Of a stretch of DNA of 57,298 bases, positions 1 through 10,927 are shown one piece after another. Under the pieces are notes generated by a model. That model saw only the letters and a program-made list of their open reading frames with translations. It was not told the origin of the DNA and did not search any database. Numbering within the stretch: the first letter of the stretch is position 1; the number at the start of each line of letters is the position of its first letter. Location: assembly GCA_947451565.1 (NCBI GenBank), contig CANFZT010000004.1:1-57298 (forward strand), given 5' to 3'. The stretch is from Comamonadaceae bacterium (GTDB taxonomy: Bacteria; Pseudomonadota; Gammaproteobacteria; Burkholderiales; Burkholderiaceae_C). Both the position numbers and the translations under genes were made by a program.

Positions 1-52
1 GGCGGCTCGCACCCGTTCCCTGCTTAGCGCGCTCAAAAGCGACAAATTTCAT
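1..52 (-). CDS. rplY: 50S ribosomal protein L25/Ctc, N-terminus only (runs off left edge)
   Basis: Reverse complement reads MKFVAFERAKQGTGASR, typical L25 N-terminus; located directly downstream of prs as expected. Confidence 0.85.
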   Translation of the reverse strand, partial: MKFVAFERAKQGTGASR

Positions 53-158
53 AATTAACTCCAGTAAGAACCCACCGCGACCAGTGTGGTTCCAGTTTCA
101 AAAATAGACCGCACATGGCGGCCCGGGGGCGATGTTCGACGACGTCAGTGCCGGTTGT

Positions 159-1133
159 TTAAAACAACTGGTCTTGGTCGGAGAACAAACTCATCACCGA
201 CTCGCCACTGGCAATGCGTTGGATCGTTTCAGCGATCAACGGGGCCACAGTGAGTTGGCGGATTTTTTTGCAAGCGCGACCGGCTTCGCTCAAAGGAATG
301 GTGTTAGTCACCACCACTTCGTCGAGGGCCTCGCCTTTGGCAATGCGTTCAATCGCAGGGCCAGAGAAGATGGGGTGTGTGCAATAGGCGTAAACCTTCT
401 TGGCGCCACGCGTTTTCAACACTTCAGCTGCTTTGACCAAAGTGCCTGCAGTGTCGATCATGTCGTCCATGATGACGCAGTTACGACCTTCGATGTCGCC
501 AATGACGTTCATCACTTCAGACACGTTGGCTTTGGGACGGCGCTTATCGATGATGGCCAAATCGCAACCGAGTTGCTTGGCCAAAGCGCGCGCACGTACC
601 ACGCCACCTACATCGGGTGACACGACGATCAGATCGTCATAGTTTTTCGTGCGCAGGTCGCCCAACAAAACAGGGGAAGCGTAGATGTTGTCGACCGGAA
701 TGTCGAAGAAGCCTTGAATTTGGTCTGCGTGCAAGTCCATGGTCAGCACGCGGGCCACGCCAGCGGTTTGCAGCAAATCGGCCACCAATTTGGCAGAGAT
801 GGGCACGCGGCTTGAACGTGGACGGCGGTCCTGACGGGCGTAGCCGAAGTAGGGGATGACGGCGCTGATGCGCTCTGCTGAGGCGCGCTTCAAAGCGTCG
901 ACCATGATCAGCAACTCCATCAAGCTTTCGTTGGTGGGGGCACAAGTGCTTTGCACCACGAACACATCGCGGGCACGCACGTTTTGGTTGATTTCGACGG
1001 TGACTTCGCCGTCAGAGAAGCGACCGACGTGGGCAGCGCCAACTTCGATGCCGAGGTGGGTTGCAATTTCAGCAGCCAATGTGGGATTGGCGTTGCCGGT
1101 AAAGACCATGAAGTCGGGGGTGTGGTTCGACAT
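159..1133 (-). CDS. prs: Ribose-phosphate pyrophosphokinase
   Basis: [20 protein letters not shown]...; PRPP-synthase motifs [38 protein letters not shown]. Start placed at internal Met (track ORF starts 1163). Confidence 0.97.
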   Translation of the reverse strand: MSNHTPDFMVFTGNANPTLAAEIATHLGIEVGAAHVGRFSDGEVTVEINQNVRARDVFVVQSTCAPTNESLMELLIMVDALKRASAERISAVIPYFGYARQDRRPRSSRVPISAKLVADLLQTAGVARVLTMDLHADQIQGFFDIPVDNIYASPVLLGDLRTKNYDDLIVVSPDVGGVVRARALAKQLGCDLAIIDKRRPKANVSEVMNVIGDIEGRNCVIMDDMIDTAGTLVKAAEVLKTRGAKKVYAYCTHPIFSGPAIERIAKGEALDEVVVTNTIPLSEAGRACKKIRQLTVAPLIAETIQRIASGESVMSLFSDQDQLF

Positions 1134-1218
1134 GATGACGTATGACTTTCGCTTCAAGACCAATGACGCAATAAGTCGTCACTTGCAAACCGAGCACAGA
1201 TGTGCTTTTGTAAGAATT

Positions 1219-1295
1219 TGGCAGGGGATCGAGGACTCGAACCTCGGAATGCTGGAATCAAAATCCAGTGCCTTAACCAACTTGGCGAATCCCCT
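1219..1295 (-). tRNA. tRNA-Gln(TTG)
   Basis: Reverse complement aggggattcgccaagttggttaaggcactggattttgattccagcattccgaggttcgagtcctcgatcccctgcca; cloverleaf with TTG anticodon and encoded CCA. Confidence 0.95.
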
Positions 1296-1327
1296 ACACA
1301 GGTCAGTCGCTTTGCAGCGACCCACCG

Positions 1328-2173
1328 TTAACTTTCGCTAGCTGCCCACCCCGCTTGTGGATGAACCGCCATATTGCTGCATATCCGCATTTGCCAGTGG
1401 TGTGGGGCTGAGTCAATCAGCACGCCGCTCACTAACTGTGCAAACACTGCGCTGCCAGAGCCGGTCATGCGTGGGCTTAATCCGAAAGAACCTAGCCATT
1501 CAAGGGCTTCGGTAATCTCGGGGCACAACGCTTGTGCTACTGACTGCAAATCATTACGACCAAAACCGTAAGGATTAACAGCGAAGACCGGCATTGTAGC
1601 AGTTTCTGTAGAGCGTTTGAGCTCCGGTGCGCGAAAAATTTTCGCAGTCTCCAAACCTGCGTTGGGTTTGACCACAGCAAAGCGCGCAGCGGGCAATTCA
1701 ATAGGCGTGATTTGCTCGCCAATGCCTTCTACCCACGCGTTGTGGCCGCTCATGAAAAATGGCACGTCTGCGCCCAAAGCCAAGCCCAACGGCATGAGCT
1801 GGGATAGCGGCCAGTTCAAGCCCCACAAACGGTTGAGAGCCAGTAAGGTGCTGGCAGCATCGGAAGAGCCGCCGCCCATGCCTGCCTGCGCAGGAATGTG
1901 TTTTTCAATGGCAATGTGCGCACCCAGCGTGGTGCCGCTGGCGCGTTGCAGCGACTGAGCGGCACGCATGACCAAATCGTCTGCAGGCAGAGCGATGGTG
2001 AGGTCTTCGCGTTCAATCACGCCATCGTCGCGGACATCAAAGTGCAAGGTGTCGCACCAGTCGATCAGCATGAAGACCGATTGCAGCAAGTGGTAGCCGT
2101 CGTCACGCCGCCCTGTGATGTGCAAAAACAGGTTGAGCTTGGCAGGGGCTAAGACGTGATGGAGTGAGCGCAT
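1328..2173 (-). CDS. ispE: 4-diphosphocytidyl-2-C-methyl-D-erythritol kinase
   Basis: GHMP kinase motif PAQAGMGGGSSDAA; APAKLNLFLHITGRRDDGYHLL N-terminus. Confidence 0.96.
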   Translation of the reverse strand: MRSLHHVLAPAKLNLFLHITGRRDDGYHLLQSVFMLIDWCDTLHFDVRDDGVIEREDLTIALPADDLVMRAAQSLQRASGTTLGAHIAIEKHIPAQAGMGGGSSDAASTLLALNRLWGLNWPLSQLMPLGLALGADVPFFMSGHNAWVEGIGEQITPIELPAARFAVVKPNAGLETAKIFRAPELKRSTETATMPVFAVNPYGFGRNDLQSVAQALCPEITEALEWLGSFGLSPRMTGSGSAVFAQLVSGVLIDSAPHHWQMRICSNMAVHPQAGWAASES

Positions 2174-2176
2174 GAT

Positions 2177-2674
2177 TTAGGGGTCGAGTTTGATGCGCAA
2201 GGTCACTTGGGGTGGGGGGCTCGTGCGACGTGCGGTCAAAGCGCCTTGTGGGACTGCCGATAAATCTGCTTGCCAGCCCGTGGCTTGTGCATCGTGGCCT
2301 TGGAGCCAACCAAAGAGGGCATCAATGGGCAGGGCGGCTCCGGTGGTTTTTTCTGTCAACTCGGCCAATGAGTTGAAGTATTGGTGTTTGCCGCCATCGC
2401 TGAGCTGTACCCACTGCGGTGTCCATTGCAAAGCGCCTAGCGTGGTGCCTAGCGGGGAATATAAATTGAGTTGGCCATTTTTGGCATCGCCACGAAGAAG
2501 GAAGCTGGCACTCATTGAAGAGGGTGCATCGCCTTGCACCTGCACGCTGATGCGGCCTTGCCATTCGGGGGCGTGGGTTTGTTCGCCGCTCAGAGGAGGG
2601 GGGGGGCGACTTGGCGTTGCGCAGCCCACCAGCATCAAGCTCGCCATGAATAACGCGGCGGATACCCCTCGCAT
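2177..2674 (-). CDS. lolB: Outer membrane lipoprotein LolB
   Basis: Lipobox LVGCA; W-x-GR and Y/SPLGTTLG segments; adjacent to ispE as is common in betaproteobacteria. Confidence 0.85.
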   Translation of the reverse strand: MRGVSAALFMASLMLVGCATPSRPPPPLSGEQTHAPEWQGRISVQVQGDAPSSMSASFLLRGDAKNGQLNLYSPLGTTLGALQWTPQWVQLSDGGKHQYFNSLAELTEKTTGAALPIDALFGWLQGHDAQATGWQADLSAVPQGALTARRTSPPPQVTLRIKLDP

Positions 2675-2676
2675 GC

Positions 2677-4317
2677 TTACAGCGCAGGCTTGAGGCGTTG
2701 CAGGGTTTCTTGCAATGTCTCGTTATTGGGCGATGCGTTCAAGCCTTCGCGCCAAATTTGAACCGCTTCATCTTGACGCTTCATGCGCCAAAGCACTTCA
2801 CCTAAGTGGGCAGCAATTTCGGCATCGGCACGGCCTTTGTAGGCTTTTTCCAGATAGTTCAAAGCTAGGGTGAGGTTACCCAGACGGAACTCGACCCAAC
2901 CCAAACTGTCGGTGATGAAGGGGTCATCAGGGGCAAAGGTGAGGGCTTTGACGATCAACTGTTTGGCTTCGGACAAGCGTAAATTGCGATCAGCTAGCGA
3001 GAATCCCAACGCGTTGTAAGCGTTGTAGTAACTCGGGTTTTTGGCAATCACGGCACGTAAGAGCTTTTCCATCTCTTCAAGGCGCTGGAGCTTTTCTGCC
3101 AACATGGCCTGTTCGTACATCAAGTCAATGTCGTTGCCACTGTTGGCCGCAAGCAAATCAAATGCGGCTTGCCATTGGCGGTGATCACGTAAAAGCTGCA
3201 CCTCTGCCAGAAGACGGCTGCGTTGCTCATCCGTGCTGTTGGCTGGTAGTTGGGCAATCAGTTGGCGGGCTTGGTCCATCTTGCCTTGGCGCGCTAAGAG
3301 CGCTGCGCGACGGGTTTGGGCTTGTGTGAGGCCGCGTGTGTTGGTTTCTGAGGGGGCTTGTGTAGCGAGTGCCACATACCGAGCTAAGGACGCTTCTGCT
3401 AATTTGTCTTCGCCTTGCTCGAATTGCAGCGAACCCAGCACCAGCCATGCGTCGGCCAATTTGGGGTCTTTACGGGTAATCCTTTGAAGTTGCTCCGAGG
3501 CATCGACATAACGCTCTAGCTCAATCAGCACACGCACATAGCTCATGTTCAATTCGCTGCCTTGTTGTTGGGGCAACGCTTGAATCACCAATGCTTCCGC
3601 TTCAGCCACTTTTTTGCCCATCAACTCTAACGCCAGCAACACGGGGCCTTGGGCCTTGGCATCGGTAGACAGTCCTTTCTTGGCGGCGTCGAGCGCACCC
3701 GTCATGTCGTTGTTGCTGATGCGCATGCGTCCGACGGTGGTCCATGCGGATGCAGCGGTGTTTGATTTGTTGAGATAAGGCTCAAGCGCTTGCTCCACCA
3801 CGCTGGTGGCGCGTTTTTTGTCGGTCACGCGAGCGTAATGACGGGGAATCAGGTGGATGGCCTCGTTACGTTGCGCCTCGGGTGCCAAGGCCAAGTCTTT
3901 TTTGAGAGGCTCAAATGTTTCGGGTACTTGGTTGAGGGCTAACAAAATTTGCAGCACTTGGCTATTGGCTTTGCGGTCTTGTGGCCAAGCTTGTGACCAA
4001 GCCCGAGCGGCCATCAACGCACCATCACCTGAGCGGGCTTGGAGCGCAATCTCGACGGCGCGGTCATACAACTGCACATCGTTGGATTTGCGCGCGGCAT
4101 CCAGCAAAAGCGAGAACCCAGCCACGGGCTCCCCTTGGCGCAAGTTGAGTTCACCCAACAAGATCTCGTACAGCAACTCGCCCGTGATGGCCGAGTTCTC
4201 AACGGCTTGCGTACCGTTGGTTTGTGCATTCCCCGTCACAGGGAGGGCGCATGTGGCGGCAGTTAAAAGTGCAAGGCGCAATGCCCAAAGACGGGCTGCT
4301 GGCAAGGGGAATTTCAT
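2677..4317 (-). CDS. Tetratricopeptide repeat protein, secreted
   Basis: Signal peptide and multiple TPR-like helices (e.g. YNALGFSLADRNLRLSEAKQLIVKALTFAPDDPFITDSLGWVEFRLGN). Confidence 0.88.
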   Translation of the reverse strand: MKFPLPAARLWALRLALLTAATCALPVTGNAQTNGTQAVENSAITGELLYEILLGELNLRQGEPVAGFSLLLDAARKSNDVQLYDRAVEIALQARSGDGALMAARAWSQAWPQDRKANSQVLQILLALNQVPETFEPLKKDLALAPEAQRNEAIHLIPRHYARVTDKKRATSVVEQALEPYLNKSNTAASAWTTVGRMRISNNDMTGALDAAKKGLSTDAKAQGPVLLALELMGKKVAEAEALVIQALPQQQGSELNMSYVRVLIELERYVDASEQLQRITRKDPKLADAWLVLGSLQFEQGEDKLAEASLARYVALATQAPSETNTRGLTQAQTRRAALLARQGKMDQARQLIAQLPANSTDEQRSRLLAEVQLLRDHRQWQAAFDLLAANSGNDIDLMYEQAMLAEKLQRLEEMEKLLRAVIAKNPSYYNAYNALGFSLADRNLRLSEAKQLIVKALTFAPDDPFITDSLGWVEFRLGNLTLALNYLEKAYKGRADAEIAAHLGEVLWRMKRQDEAVQIWREGLNASPNNETLQETLQRLKPAL

Positions 4318-4358
4318 GTCCGCATCATAATCGCTGACTGTTTTTTCTTAAATGACCC

Positions 4359-5174
4359 ATGCCCGAATTACCCGAAGTTGAAGTCACCCGTTTGAGCTTT
4401 GCAGATCGCATTGCTGGGGGGCGTATCACAACGGTGCGGGCTGGCAAGCCGCTGCGCTGGCCCTTGGGTTGCGACCCAGACGACTTGGTGGGGCGCCAAG
4501 TGTTGCGGGTGCGTCGACGTGGCAAATACCTGTTGGTTGATTTGGATGAAGGCTTGCTGTTGTGGCATTTGGGTATGTCCGGTAGCTTGCGTTTCAGCAA
4601 TGACCGAAGTCCGCCTCAAGCGCATGACCACTTTGATTTAGACACCACCCATGGCTTGTTGCGCCTCAATGACCCTCGCCGCTTCGGTGCGGTGGTGTAT
4701 GCGTCGAGTGAGCAAAGCCCGAAAGCTGTGAAGCTGCTTGGACACTTGGGTGTGGAGCCCTTGAATGGTGCGTTTGATTTAGAGACGTTCCACACGGGCT
4801 TGCGCAAGCGCAAAACGGCCATCAAACAACTGTTGTTGGGTGGTGAGCTGGTGGTGGGGGTCGGTAATATTTACGCGTCTGAGGCGTTGTTTCTAGCGGG
4901 CATCCGTCCCACGTTGCGAGCCGATCGCATCAGTCGCCCTCGGGCTGAGAAGCTACGCTTGGCCATCATTGACGTGCTGGCGCGTGCGGTGAAGAAGGGC
5001 GGTAGCACTTTGCGCGATTTCTCAAATGCCGAAGGTCAGCAGGGCTACTTTCAGCTGGAGGCTCATGTGTATGACCGCGCGGGTGATCCGTGTCGTGTCT
5101 GTGGCGCCACGATCCGTCGCATTCAACAAGGCCAGCGTTCCACTTACTACTGTTCAACATGTCAGAAACCATAA
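4359..5174 (+). CDS. mutM: Formamidopyrimidine-DNA glycosylase
   Basis: [11 protein letters not shown]-terminus, H2TH region, C-terminal zinc finger [25 protein letters not shown]. Confidence 0.97.
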   Translation: MPELPEVEVTRLSFADRIAGGRITTVRAGKPLRWPLGCDPDDLVGRQVLRVRRRGKYLLVDLDEGLLLWHLGMSGSLRFSNDRSPPQAHDHFDLDTTHGLLRLNDPRRFGAVVYASSEQSPKAVKLLGHLGVEPLNGAFDLETFHTGLRKRKTAIKQLLLGGELVVGVGNIYASEALFLAGIRPTLRADRISRPRAEKLRLAIIDVLARAVKKGGSTLRDFSNAEGQQGYFQLEAHVYDRAGDPCRVCGATIRRIQQGQRSTYYCSTCQKP

Positions 5175-6220
5175 CGACACGCAAGACGAACTTTGGCGAC
5201 ACCGTGGTGGCGTGGCAAAAAAAACATGGCCGTCATGACTTGCCATGGCAAAACACGCAAGACCCGTATGCCGTGTGGCTGTCGGAAATCATGCTTCAGC
5301 AAACTCAGGTGATTACGGTTCGCGCGTACTTTGCCCGCTTCATGGCACGCTTTCCTACCGTGGCTGATTTGGCGGCGGCGCACCAAGATGAGGTGTTAGG
5401 TTTGTGGAGCGGTTTGGGCTACTACAGCCGTGCCCGCAACATGCACCGTGCCGCACAAGACGTGGTGGCTTTGCATGGCGGCGTGTTCCCTCGGAGTTCC
5501 GCGATGCTGCAAACCTTGCCCGGCATCGGTCGTTCGACTGCGGCGGCCGTGGCCTCGCTGTGTTTTGGTGAACCTATTGCGATTTTGGATGGCAACGTCA
5601 AACGCGTGCTGACGCGTTATTTAGGATTCAAAGAAGACTTGGCGTCATCTCGGGTCGAAAAAGATTTATGGGCAATGGCCCAAACCATGTTGCCTCAGCG
5701 TGAGGTGAGCAAATCCATGCCGCGTTACACCCAAGGCGTGATGGATTTAGGCGCGACCGTGTGCACACCTAAAAAACCAAAGTGCGAGCAATGCCCCGTT
5801 GCGCAGGTGTGTGTGGCTAAAGCACAAGGGCAGCCAGAAAATTACCCTGTCAAGACCCGTAAACTCAAACGTAGTTCAGAGCAATTGTGGTTGCTGCAAG
5901 TGCAAAGCTCAACAGGTGATGTGTGGTTGGTGCAACGCCCGCAAACCGGTGTCTGGGCGGGCCTGTATTGCTTGCCGGAGTTTGAAAGTTTTGATGCTTT
6001 GCAGGCCGTACTGCCTGCGAAGCACCGCAGTGAATTGACGGAGAGCGCTGCCATTAAGCATGTGTTGACGCACAAAGATTTGCACTTGCACCGCGTGACG
6101 TTGCCACTACCCCGATCCACTAAATTAGACACTTGGCTAGGCCAAGGGCAATGGTTTGCGCCGTCAGATTGGCCAACCTTAGGGCTGCCTGCCCCTGTGC
6201 GTAAATTGCTGCTGCGCTAA
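5159..6220 (+). CDS. mutY: A/G-specific adenine glycosylase
   Basis: Hh[21 protein letters not shown] and 4Fe-4[18 protein letters not shown]; start MSETITTRK placed inside the track ORF; overlaps mutM end. Confidence 0.96.
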   Translation: MSETITTRKTNFGDTVVAWQKKHGRHDLPWQNTQDPYAVWLSEIMLQQTQVITVRAYFARFMARFPTVADLAAAHQDEVLGLWSGLGYYSRARNMHRAAQDVVALHGGVFPRSSAMLQTLPGIGRSTAAAVASLCFGEPIAILDGNVKRVLTRYLGFKEDLASSRVEKDLWAMAQTMLPQREVSKSMPRYTQGVMDLGATVCTPKKPKCEQCPVAQVCVAKAQGQPENYPVKTRKLKRSSEQLWLLQVQSSTGDVWLVQRPQTGVWAGLYCLPEFESFDALQAVLPAKHRSELTESAAIKHVLTHKDLHLHRVTLPLPRSTKLDTWLGQGQWFAPSDWPTLGLPAPVRKLLLR

Positions 6221-7095
6221 GGCGTAATGTCTAACTCGCGGTGACGCTTGAGGGTGACCCACTCTTGCGCAAAACGCTGACATAGCAGTTCCACCAAATA
6301 CACCGAACGGTGTTGTCCGCCGGTGCAACCAATGGCCACAGTCACATAGCTGCGGTGATCTTGGTTGAGGTCGGGTAGCCATGTGTTCATGAAATCGCTA
6401 ATTTGACTGGCCATTTTTTCCACGGCCCCGTGTTCTGCCAACCACTCGGCTACTGGCGCATCGCGTCCTGTGAGGGGACGTAAGGCGGGCTCATAGTGTG
6501 GATTAGGCAACATGCGCACGTCAAACACATAGTCTGCGTGCACAGGAATGCCGCGTTTGAAAGCGAAGGATTCAAACATCAAGGTGAGCTGCGTGGCCGG
6601 TGCTGAGATGAGCGACTTGATGTAGCCCTGTAGCTTGCTGCTGCGAAGCAAGCTCGTGTCGATGATGTGTGACTCTTCGCGCAACTCTGCCAGCAACTCG
6701 CGCTCTAGCTCAATCGCTTCCACCAAGTCGCGTTGTTGGTCGCGAATCACATCTTGGCCATCTTGACGTGAAAGGGGGTGACGTCGACGTGTTTCAGAAA
6801 AACGGTGCACCAAAATTTCGGTGGTCGCATCTAAAAAGAGCAAGCGCACATCCACATCCATCAAGCGCAAGTGGGCCAGCTGCGCAGGCACCAAGGGCAG
6901 CGAGCTGGCGCTGCGAACATCCATCGCAATGGCCAGACGGCTTGTACTTTGTTGCTGTTCTAGTTGAACAAACGGCAGCAAAAGTTCAGGCGGCAAGTTA
7001 TCCACGCAGTAGTAGCCCGCATCTTCCAAGGCATTCAACGCTACAGATTTCCCCGAGCCTGACATGCCGGTGATCAGCACCAATTCTTGTTTCAT
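6217..7095 (-). CDS. rapZ: RNase adapter protein RapZ
   Basis: P-loop [26 protein letters not shown] and C-terminal [14 protein letters not shown]. Confidence 0.96.
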   Translation of the reverse strand: MKQELVLITGMSGSGKSVALNALEDAGYYCVDNLPPELLLPFVQLEQQQSTSRLAIAMDVRSASSLPLVPAQLAHLRLMDVDVRLLFLDATTEILVHRFSETRRRHPLSRQDGQDVIRDQQRDLVEAIELERELLAELREESHIIDTSLLRSSKLQGYIKSLISAPATQLTLMFESFAFKRGIPVHADYVFDVRMLPNPHYEPALRPLTGRDAPVAEWLAEHGAVEKMASQISDFMNTWLPDLNQDHRSYVTVAIGCTGGQHRSVYLVELLCQRFAQEWVTLKRHRELDITP

Positions 7096-8765
7096 TTCTT
7101 GTGGGCCTTCACGGAGGTTTGGAGCATTTCACGCGCATGGGCGAGGGTGGTGTCGGACATCTTTTCGCCACCCAGCATGCGTGCAATTTCGTTCACCCGT
7201 GCATCGGCATTGAGCGCAGTAACTTGACTCGATGTGCCTTGCGCATCGCTGTGCTTGGACACGACCAAATGGTGGTCGGCACACGCCGCCACTTGCGGCA
7301 AATGGGTGACGGCCAGCACTTGACGGTCTTGACCGAGCTGCTTCATCAACCGGCCTACAGTTTCGGCGACAGCACCGCCTACGCCGGAGTCAACCTCGTC
7401 AAAGATCAGTGTTTGCGCGGTACCCAATGCGCTGGTGGTCACTGCAATGGCCAGGGCAATGCGAGAAAGTTCACCGCCTGACGCCACTTTGCCCACGGGG
7501 CGTGGGGTGCTGCCAGGATGGCCTGCCACTAAGAACGTGATGCTTTCTAGACCGCTGGCAGTGGGGTGCTCGGTCTTGTCGAGTTGGACTTCAAAGCGGC
7601 CGCCTTGCATACCCAAACCTTGCATGGCTTGTGTGATGGCCGTTGCTAGCTGAGGTGCAGCTTGCGCGCGGGCTTGCGACACCTTGCGTGCTTGTGCTTG
7701 GTAGGCCGTTGAGGCTTTTGCCTCGGCGGCTTCCAATGCTTCTAGATCGGTGGCTGCATCAAGTTGCGACAAGCGCACTTTCCACTCTTGGTACAGCGCA
7801 GGCAGCTCTTGTGGTGTGCGCTTGAAGCGGCGCGCCAAAGACATCCAGAGCGACATGCGATCGTCCAGCGTTTGTAGGCGTGCAGGGTCTAGCTCGGTGC
7901 GTCCCAAATAAGTATTGAGCGAGTGCGCCACATCCGCCGCTTGCGCGAGGCTAGAGGCCATCACATCCACCAGCGCGCTGAATTCGGGCTCTACATCCGT
8001 TTGGCTTTGCAAGACATCTTGCGCTTTTGACAAGAGGCGTAGCGCGCCCCGGTCGTCGTCTTCTAAGGCGTCGATGGCGTTTTGTGCCGCGTCCATCAAC
8101 GCTTGCGCGTTGGACAGGCGTGTGTGTTGGCTGTTGAGTTCGTCCCACTCGCCCAAGGCAGGACTGAGTTTGTCAACCTCCGTGATTTGCCACAGCAATC
8201 GCTCGCGCTCATCTTGCAGCGTCGTTTGCGCGTTGCGAGCATCCTGCAGGGTTTGCATCGCTTGTCGCCAGTGGGCCCATGCCTGAGTCAGGCTCTGCAG
8301 CGTGACGCCGGCATAAGCGTCGAGCAACCCGCGCACGGCATCGGGGCGAGTCAAGCTTTGCCAAGCATGTTGACCGTGGATATCGAGCACCCGATCACCC
8401 AGCGCACGCAGTTGGGTCGCGGTGGCGAGGCTGCCGTTGATCCACGCACGGCTTTTACCTTGGGCGTCAATCGTGCGTCTGATAAGCAGTTGATCATTAG
8501 TGGCAAGGTTGGGAAAACCTTCAGCGTCCAGCCATTGCAAGATTTCAGGCGTGGTGTCAAATTCGACGCTGATCTCTGCTCGTGCCGCGCCTTCACGCAC
8601 CACCGAGCTTTCCGCGCGTGCGCCCAGTACCAATTGCAAGGCGTCAATCAGTATCGATTTGCCAGCACCGGTTTCGCCGGTGAGCGCAGAAAAGCCACTC
8701 GATAAATCGAGGTCCAGTTCGCGCACGATCACAAAATCGCGCAAAACTATGTGCTGCAAGCTCAT
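7092..8765 (-). CDS. recN: DNA repair protein RecN
   Basis: Walker [15 protein letters not shown], Walker [17 protein letters not shown]-like coiled coil. Confidence 0.96.
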   Translation of the reverse strand: MSLQHIVLRDFVIVRELDLDLSSGFSALTGETGAGKSILIDALQLVLGARAESSVVREGAARAEISVEFDTTPEILQWLDAEGFPNLATNDQLLIRRTIDAQGKSRAWINGSLATATQLRALGDRVLDIHGQHAWQSLTRPDAVRGLLDAYAGVTLQSLTQAWAHWRQAMQTLQDARNAQTTLQDERERLLWQITEVDKLSPALGEWDELNSQHTRLSNAQALMDAAQNAIDALEDDDRGALRLLSKAQDVLQSQTDVEPEFSALVDVMASSLAQAADVAHSLNTYLGRTELDPARLQTLDDRMSLWMSLARRFKRTPQELPALYQEWKVRLSQLDAATDLEALEAAEAKASTAYQAQARKVSQARAQAAPQLATAITQAMQGLGMQGGRFEVQLDKTEHPTASGLESITFLVAGHPGSTPRPVGKVASGGELSRIALAIAVTTSALGTAQTLIFDEVDSGVGGAVAETVGRLMKQLGQDRQVLAVTHLPQVAACADHHLVVSKHSDAQGTSSQVTALNADARVNEIARMLGGEKMSDTTLAHAREMLQTSVKAHKK

Positions 8766-9664
8766 GCCACACCCTCATTCCAGTGCAGTTTTTGACGCAG
8801 TGTGTCGTAGTAGCTCCAACCGCGTGGATGCAAAAAGGTGGCGTGGTAGTTGGAGCGTTTGACGGTGATGCGGTCGCCAATGAGCAGCGATGCCAGTGAC
8901 TGCATGTCAAAGTTGGCGCTGGCGTCGCGTCCTGCCACTAAATCAATCGTGACCTCCCCGGTGTCGGCCAGCACGATGGGGCGATTCGACAACGTGTGCG
9001 GCGCAATCGGTGCCATGACCCAGGCTGGCAGCGAGGGGTGCAACAAAGGCCCGCCCACGGACAGCGAGTAAGCGGTAGAACCGGTCGGTGTCGCGATGAT
9101 CACACCGTCGGCACGTTGGTTGGCCACAAAACGGCCATCAATTGCCACGCGCACTTCCAGCATGCCCGAAGTGGCCCCGCGGTTGACCACTACGTCGTTC
9201 AAGGCCAAGGCGTTGAACACGCAATGCCCATCACGCCAAACTTTGGCACGCATCAAAGCGCGTCGGTCGGCTTCGTAGGCGCCGCCCAGCATGGCGGTGA
9301 GTGTGTTTTGGACTTCGTTCAGAGGGATGTCGGTGATGAAGCCCAAGCGGCCTTGGTTAATGCCAATCAGCGGTACATCGTGTGGTGCCAGTTGGCGGGC
9401 ATAGCCCAACATGGTGCCATCGCCGCCCAGCACAATGGCCAAGTCGCAGGAGGCACCAATCTCTTCTATGGTCATGACGATGTAGCCACTCAGGCCAGAG
9501 CCGGCGGCTGTGTCATGCTCTAGGATGACTTCGCAGCCCAGTGTGTGCAAAAACTGAGCAATGCTCTCGAGGGTTTTGCGAGACGATGGGTTAGCACTTG
9601 AACCTGAGTTCAAGTGGTATTTCCCAAGCAAAGCAATCTGACGAAACTTTGATTTCATAAGCAA
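8762..9664 (-). CDS. nadK: NAD kinase
   Basis: [45 protein letters not shown]. Confidence 0.96.
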   Translation of the reverse strand: MLMKSKFRQIALLGKYHLNSGSSANPSSRKTLESIAQFLHTLGCEVILEHDTAAGSGLSGYIVMTIEEIGASCDLAIVLGGDGTMLGYARQLAPHDVPLIGINQGRLGFITDIPLNEVQNTLTAMLGGAYEADRRALMRAKVWRDGHCVFNALALNDVVVNRGATSGMLEVRVAIDGRFVANQRADGVIIATPTGSTAYSLSVGGPLLHPSLPAWVMAPIAPHTLSNRPIVLADTGEVTIDLVAGRDASANFDMQSLASLLIGDRITVKRSNYHATFLHPRGWSYYDTLRQKLHWNEGVA

Positions 9665-9691
9665 ATTACATCACTAAAATTCGACAACAGG

Positions 9692-10699
9692 ATGACCATG
9701 CTAGACGATCGCGCCAAGTTGTTACTCAAAGCGCTGGTGGAGCGCTACATTGCTGACGGACAACCCGTCGGTTCACGCACGCTGTCGCGTGCCACAGGCA
9801 TTGAACTGTCACCCGCGACGATACGCAATGTGATGTCGGACTTGGAAGGTTTAGGGCTTATTGCTAGTCCGCATACCTCTGCAGGTCGCATTCCCACGGC
9901 CCGTGGGTACCGTTTGTTTGTGGACACCATGTTGACGGCTGATCGCGGCAACATGCAAACGCCGACCTTAGCCCCAGATCAGCCGCAAAAGGTGATTGTT
10001 AATGCCGCGCATTTGCTGTCAGACCTCTCGCACTTTGTGGGCGTGGTGATTGCCCCTAAGCGCAGCTCAGTCTTTCGCCACATTGAGTTTTTGCGCCTGT
10101 CTGATCGGCGTTTGTTGGTCATCATCGTGTCGCCCGAGGGTGATGTACAAAACCGCGTGCTTTTTACAGAGACCGAATACACGGCGTCCCAATTGGTCGA
10201 AGCTTCTAATTACTTGAACCATCATTTCGCAGGCATGGCCATTGAGCAGGTGCGCGAGAAGCTGCTTGCGGAGGTTGAGTCTCTACGCGGCGAAATTGCG
10301 ACTTTGATGCAAGCGGCTGTGCAAGTGAGTACTGAGGCTTTGACCCAAGCACAAGACGACGTGGTGATTAGCGGTGAGCGAAATTTACTCTCTGTTAGCG
10401 ATTTCTCCAGCGATATGGGTAATCTGCGGCGAGCCTTTGATTTATTTGAACAAAAGGCGCAGCTGGTGCGTTTGCTGGATATTTCCGCGCAAGCAGAAGG
10501 TGTGCGTATTTACATTGGCGGTGAGAGCCAGATCGTTCCGATGGAGGAGCTGTCGGTGGTCAGTGCGCCTTACGAGGTGGATGGCCATGTGGTCGGCACA
10601 CTTGGCGTGATAGGCCCTACACGTATGGCCTATGACCGGATGATTCAAATTGTGGACATCACCTCCAAGTTGGTGAGCAATGCCCTGAGTCATAAATAA
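9692..10699 (+). CDS. hrcA: Heat-inducible transcription repressor HrcA
   Basis: [30 protein letters not shown]...[30 protein letters not shown]; typical HrcA winged helix. Confidence 0.97.
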   Translation: MTMLDDRAKLLLKALVERYIADGQPVGSRTLSRATGIELSPATIRNVMSDLEGLGLIASPHTSAGRIPTARGYRLFVDTMLTADRGNMQTPTLAPDQPQKVIVNAAHLLSDLSHFVGVVIAPKRSSVFRHIEFLRLSDRRLLVIIVSPEGDVQNRVLFTETEYTASQLVEASNYLNHHFAGMAIEQVREKLLAEVESLRGEIATLMQAAVQVSTEALTQAQDDVVISGERNLLSVSDFSSDMGNLRRAFDLFEQKAQLVRLLDISAQAEGVRIYIGGESQIVPMEELSVVSAPYEVDGHVVGTLGVIGPTRMAYDRMIQIVDITSKLVSNALSHK

Positions 10700-10747
10700 G
10701 CGCCTGTGATGATTGTTAGCTAGCCCCTAGAATCTTCTTCTTAGATT

Positions 10748-10824
10748 GGGACGTTAGCTCAGTTGGTTAGAGCAGAGGACTCATAATCCTTTGGTCCACG
10801 GTTCAAGTCCGTGACGTCCTACCA
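10748..10824 (+). tRNA. tRNA with CAT anticodon, intronless; most likely elongator tRNA-Met
   Basis: gggacgttagctcagttggttagagcagaggactcataatcctttggtccacggttcaagtccgtgacgtcctacca; lacks the C4:G69 pair characteristic of tRNA-Ile2, so Met preferred. Confidence 0.9.
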
Positions 10825-10927
10825 TTTTGAAATCTACACAATTAGCAGATGTAGGCATATTCTTCTACATCGATTCCAATCGTTGGTTCGATTTTTGTAA
10901 CTCATATTGATATGAGGACATGGATTC

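Noticed and set aside
132-620. 162-aa plus-strand ORF opposite prs, and many similar opposite-strand ORFs across mutY, recN, ispE, spoT and rdgB
   Set aside because: Fully antisense to confidently identified housekeeping genes, with low-complexity or shadow composition.
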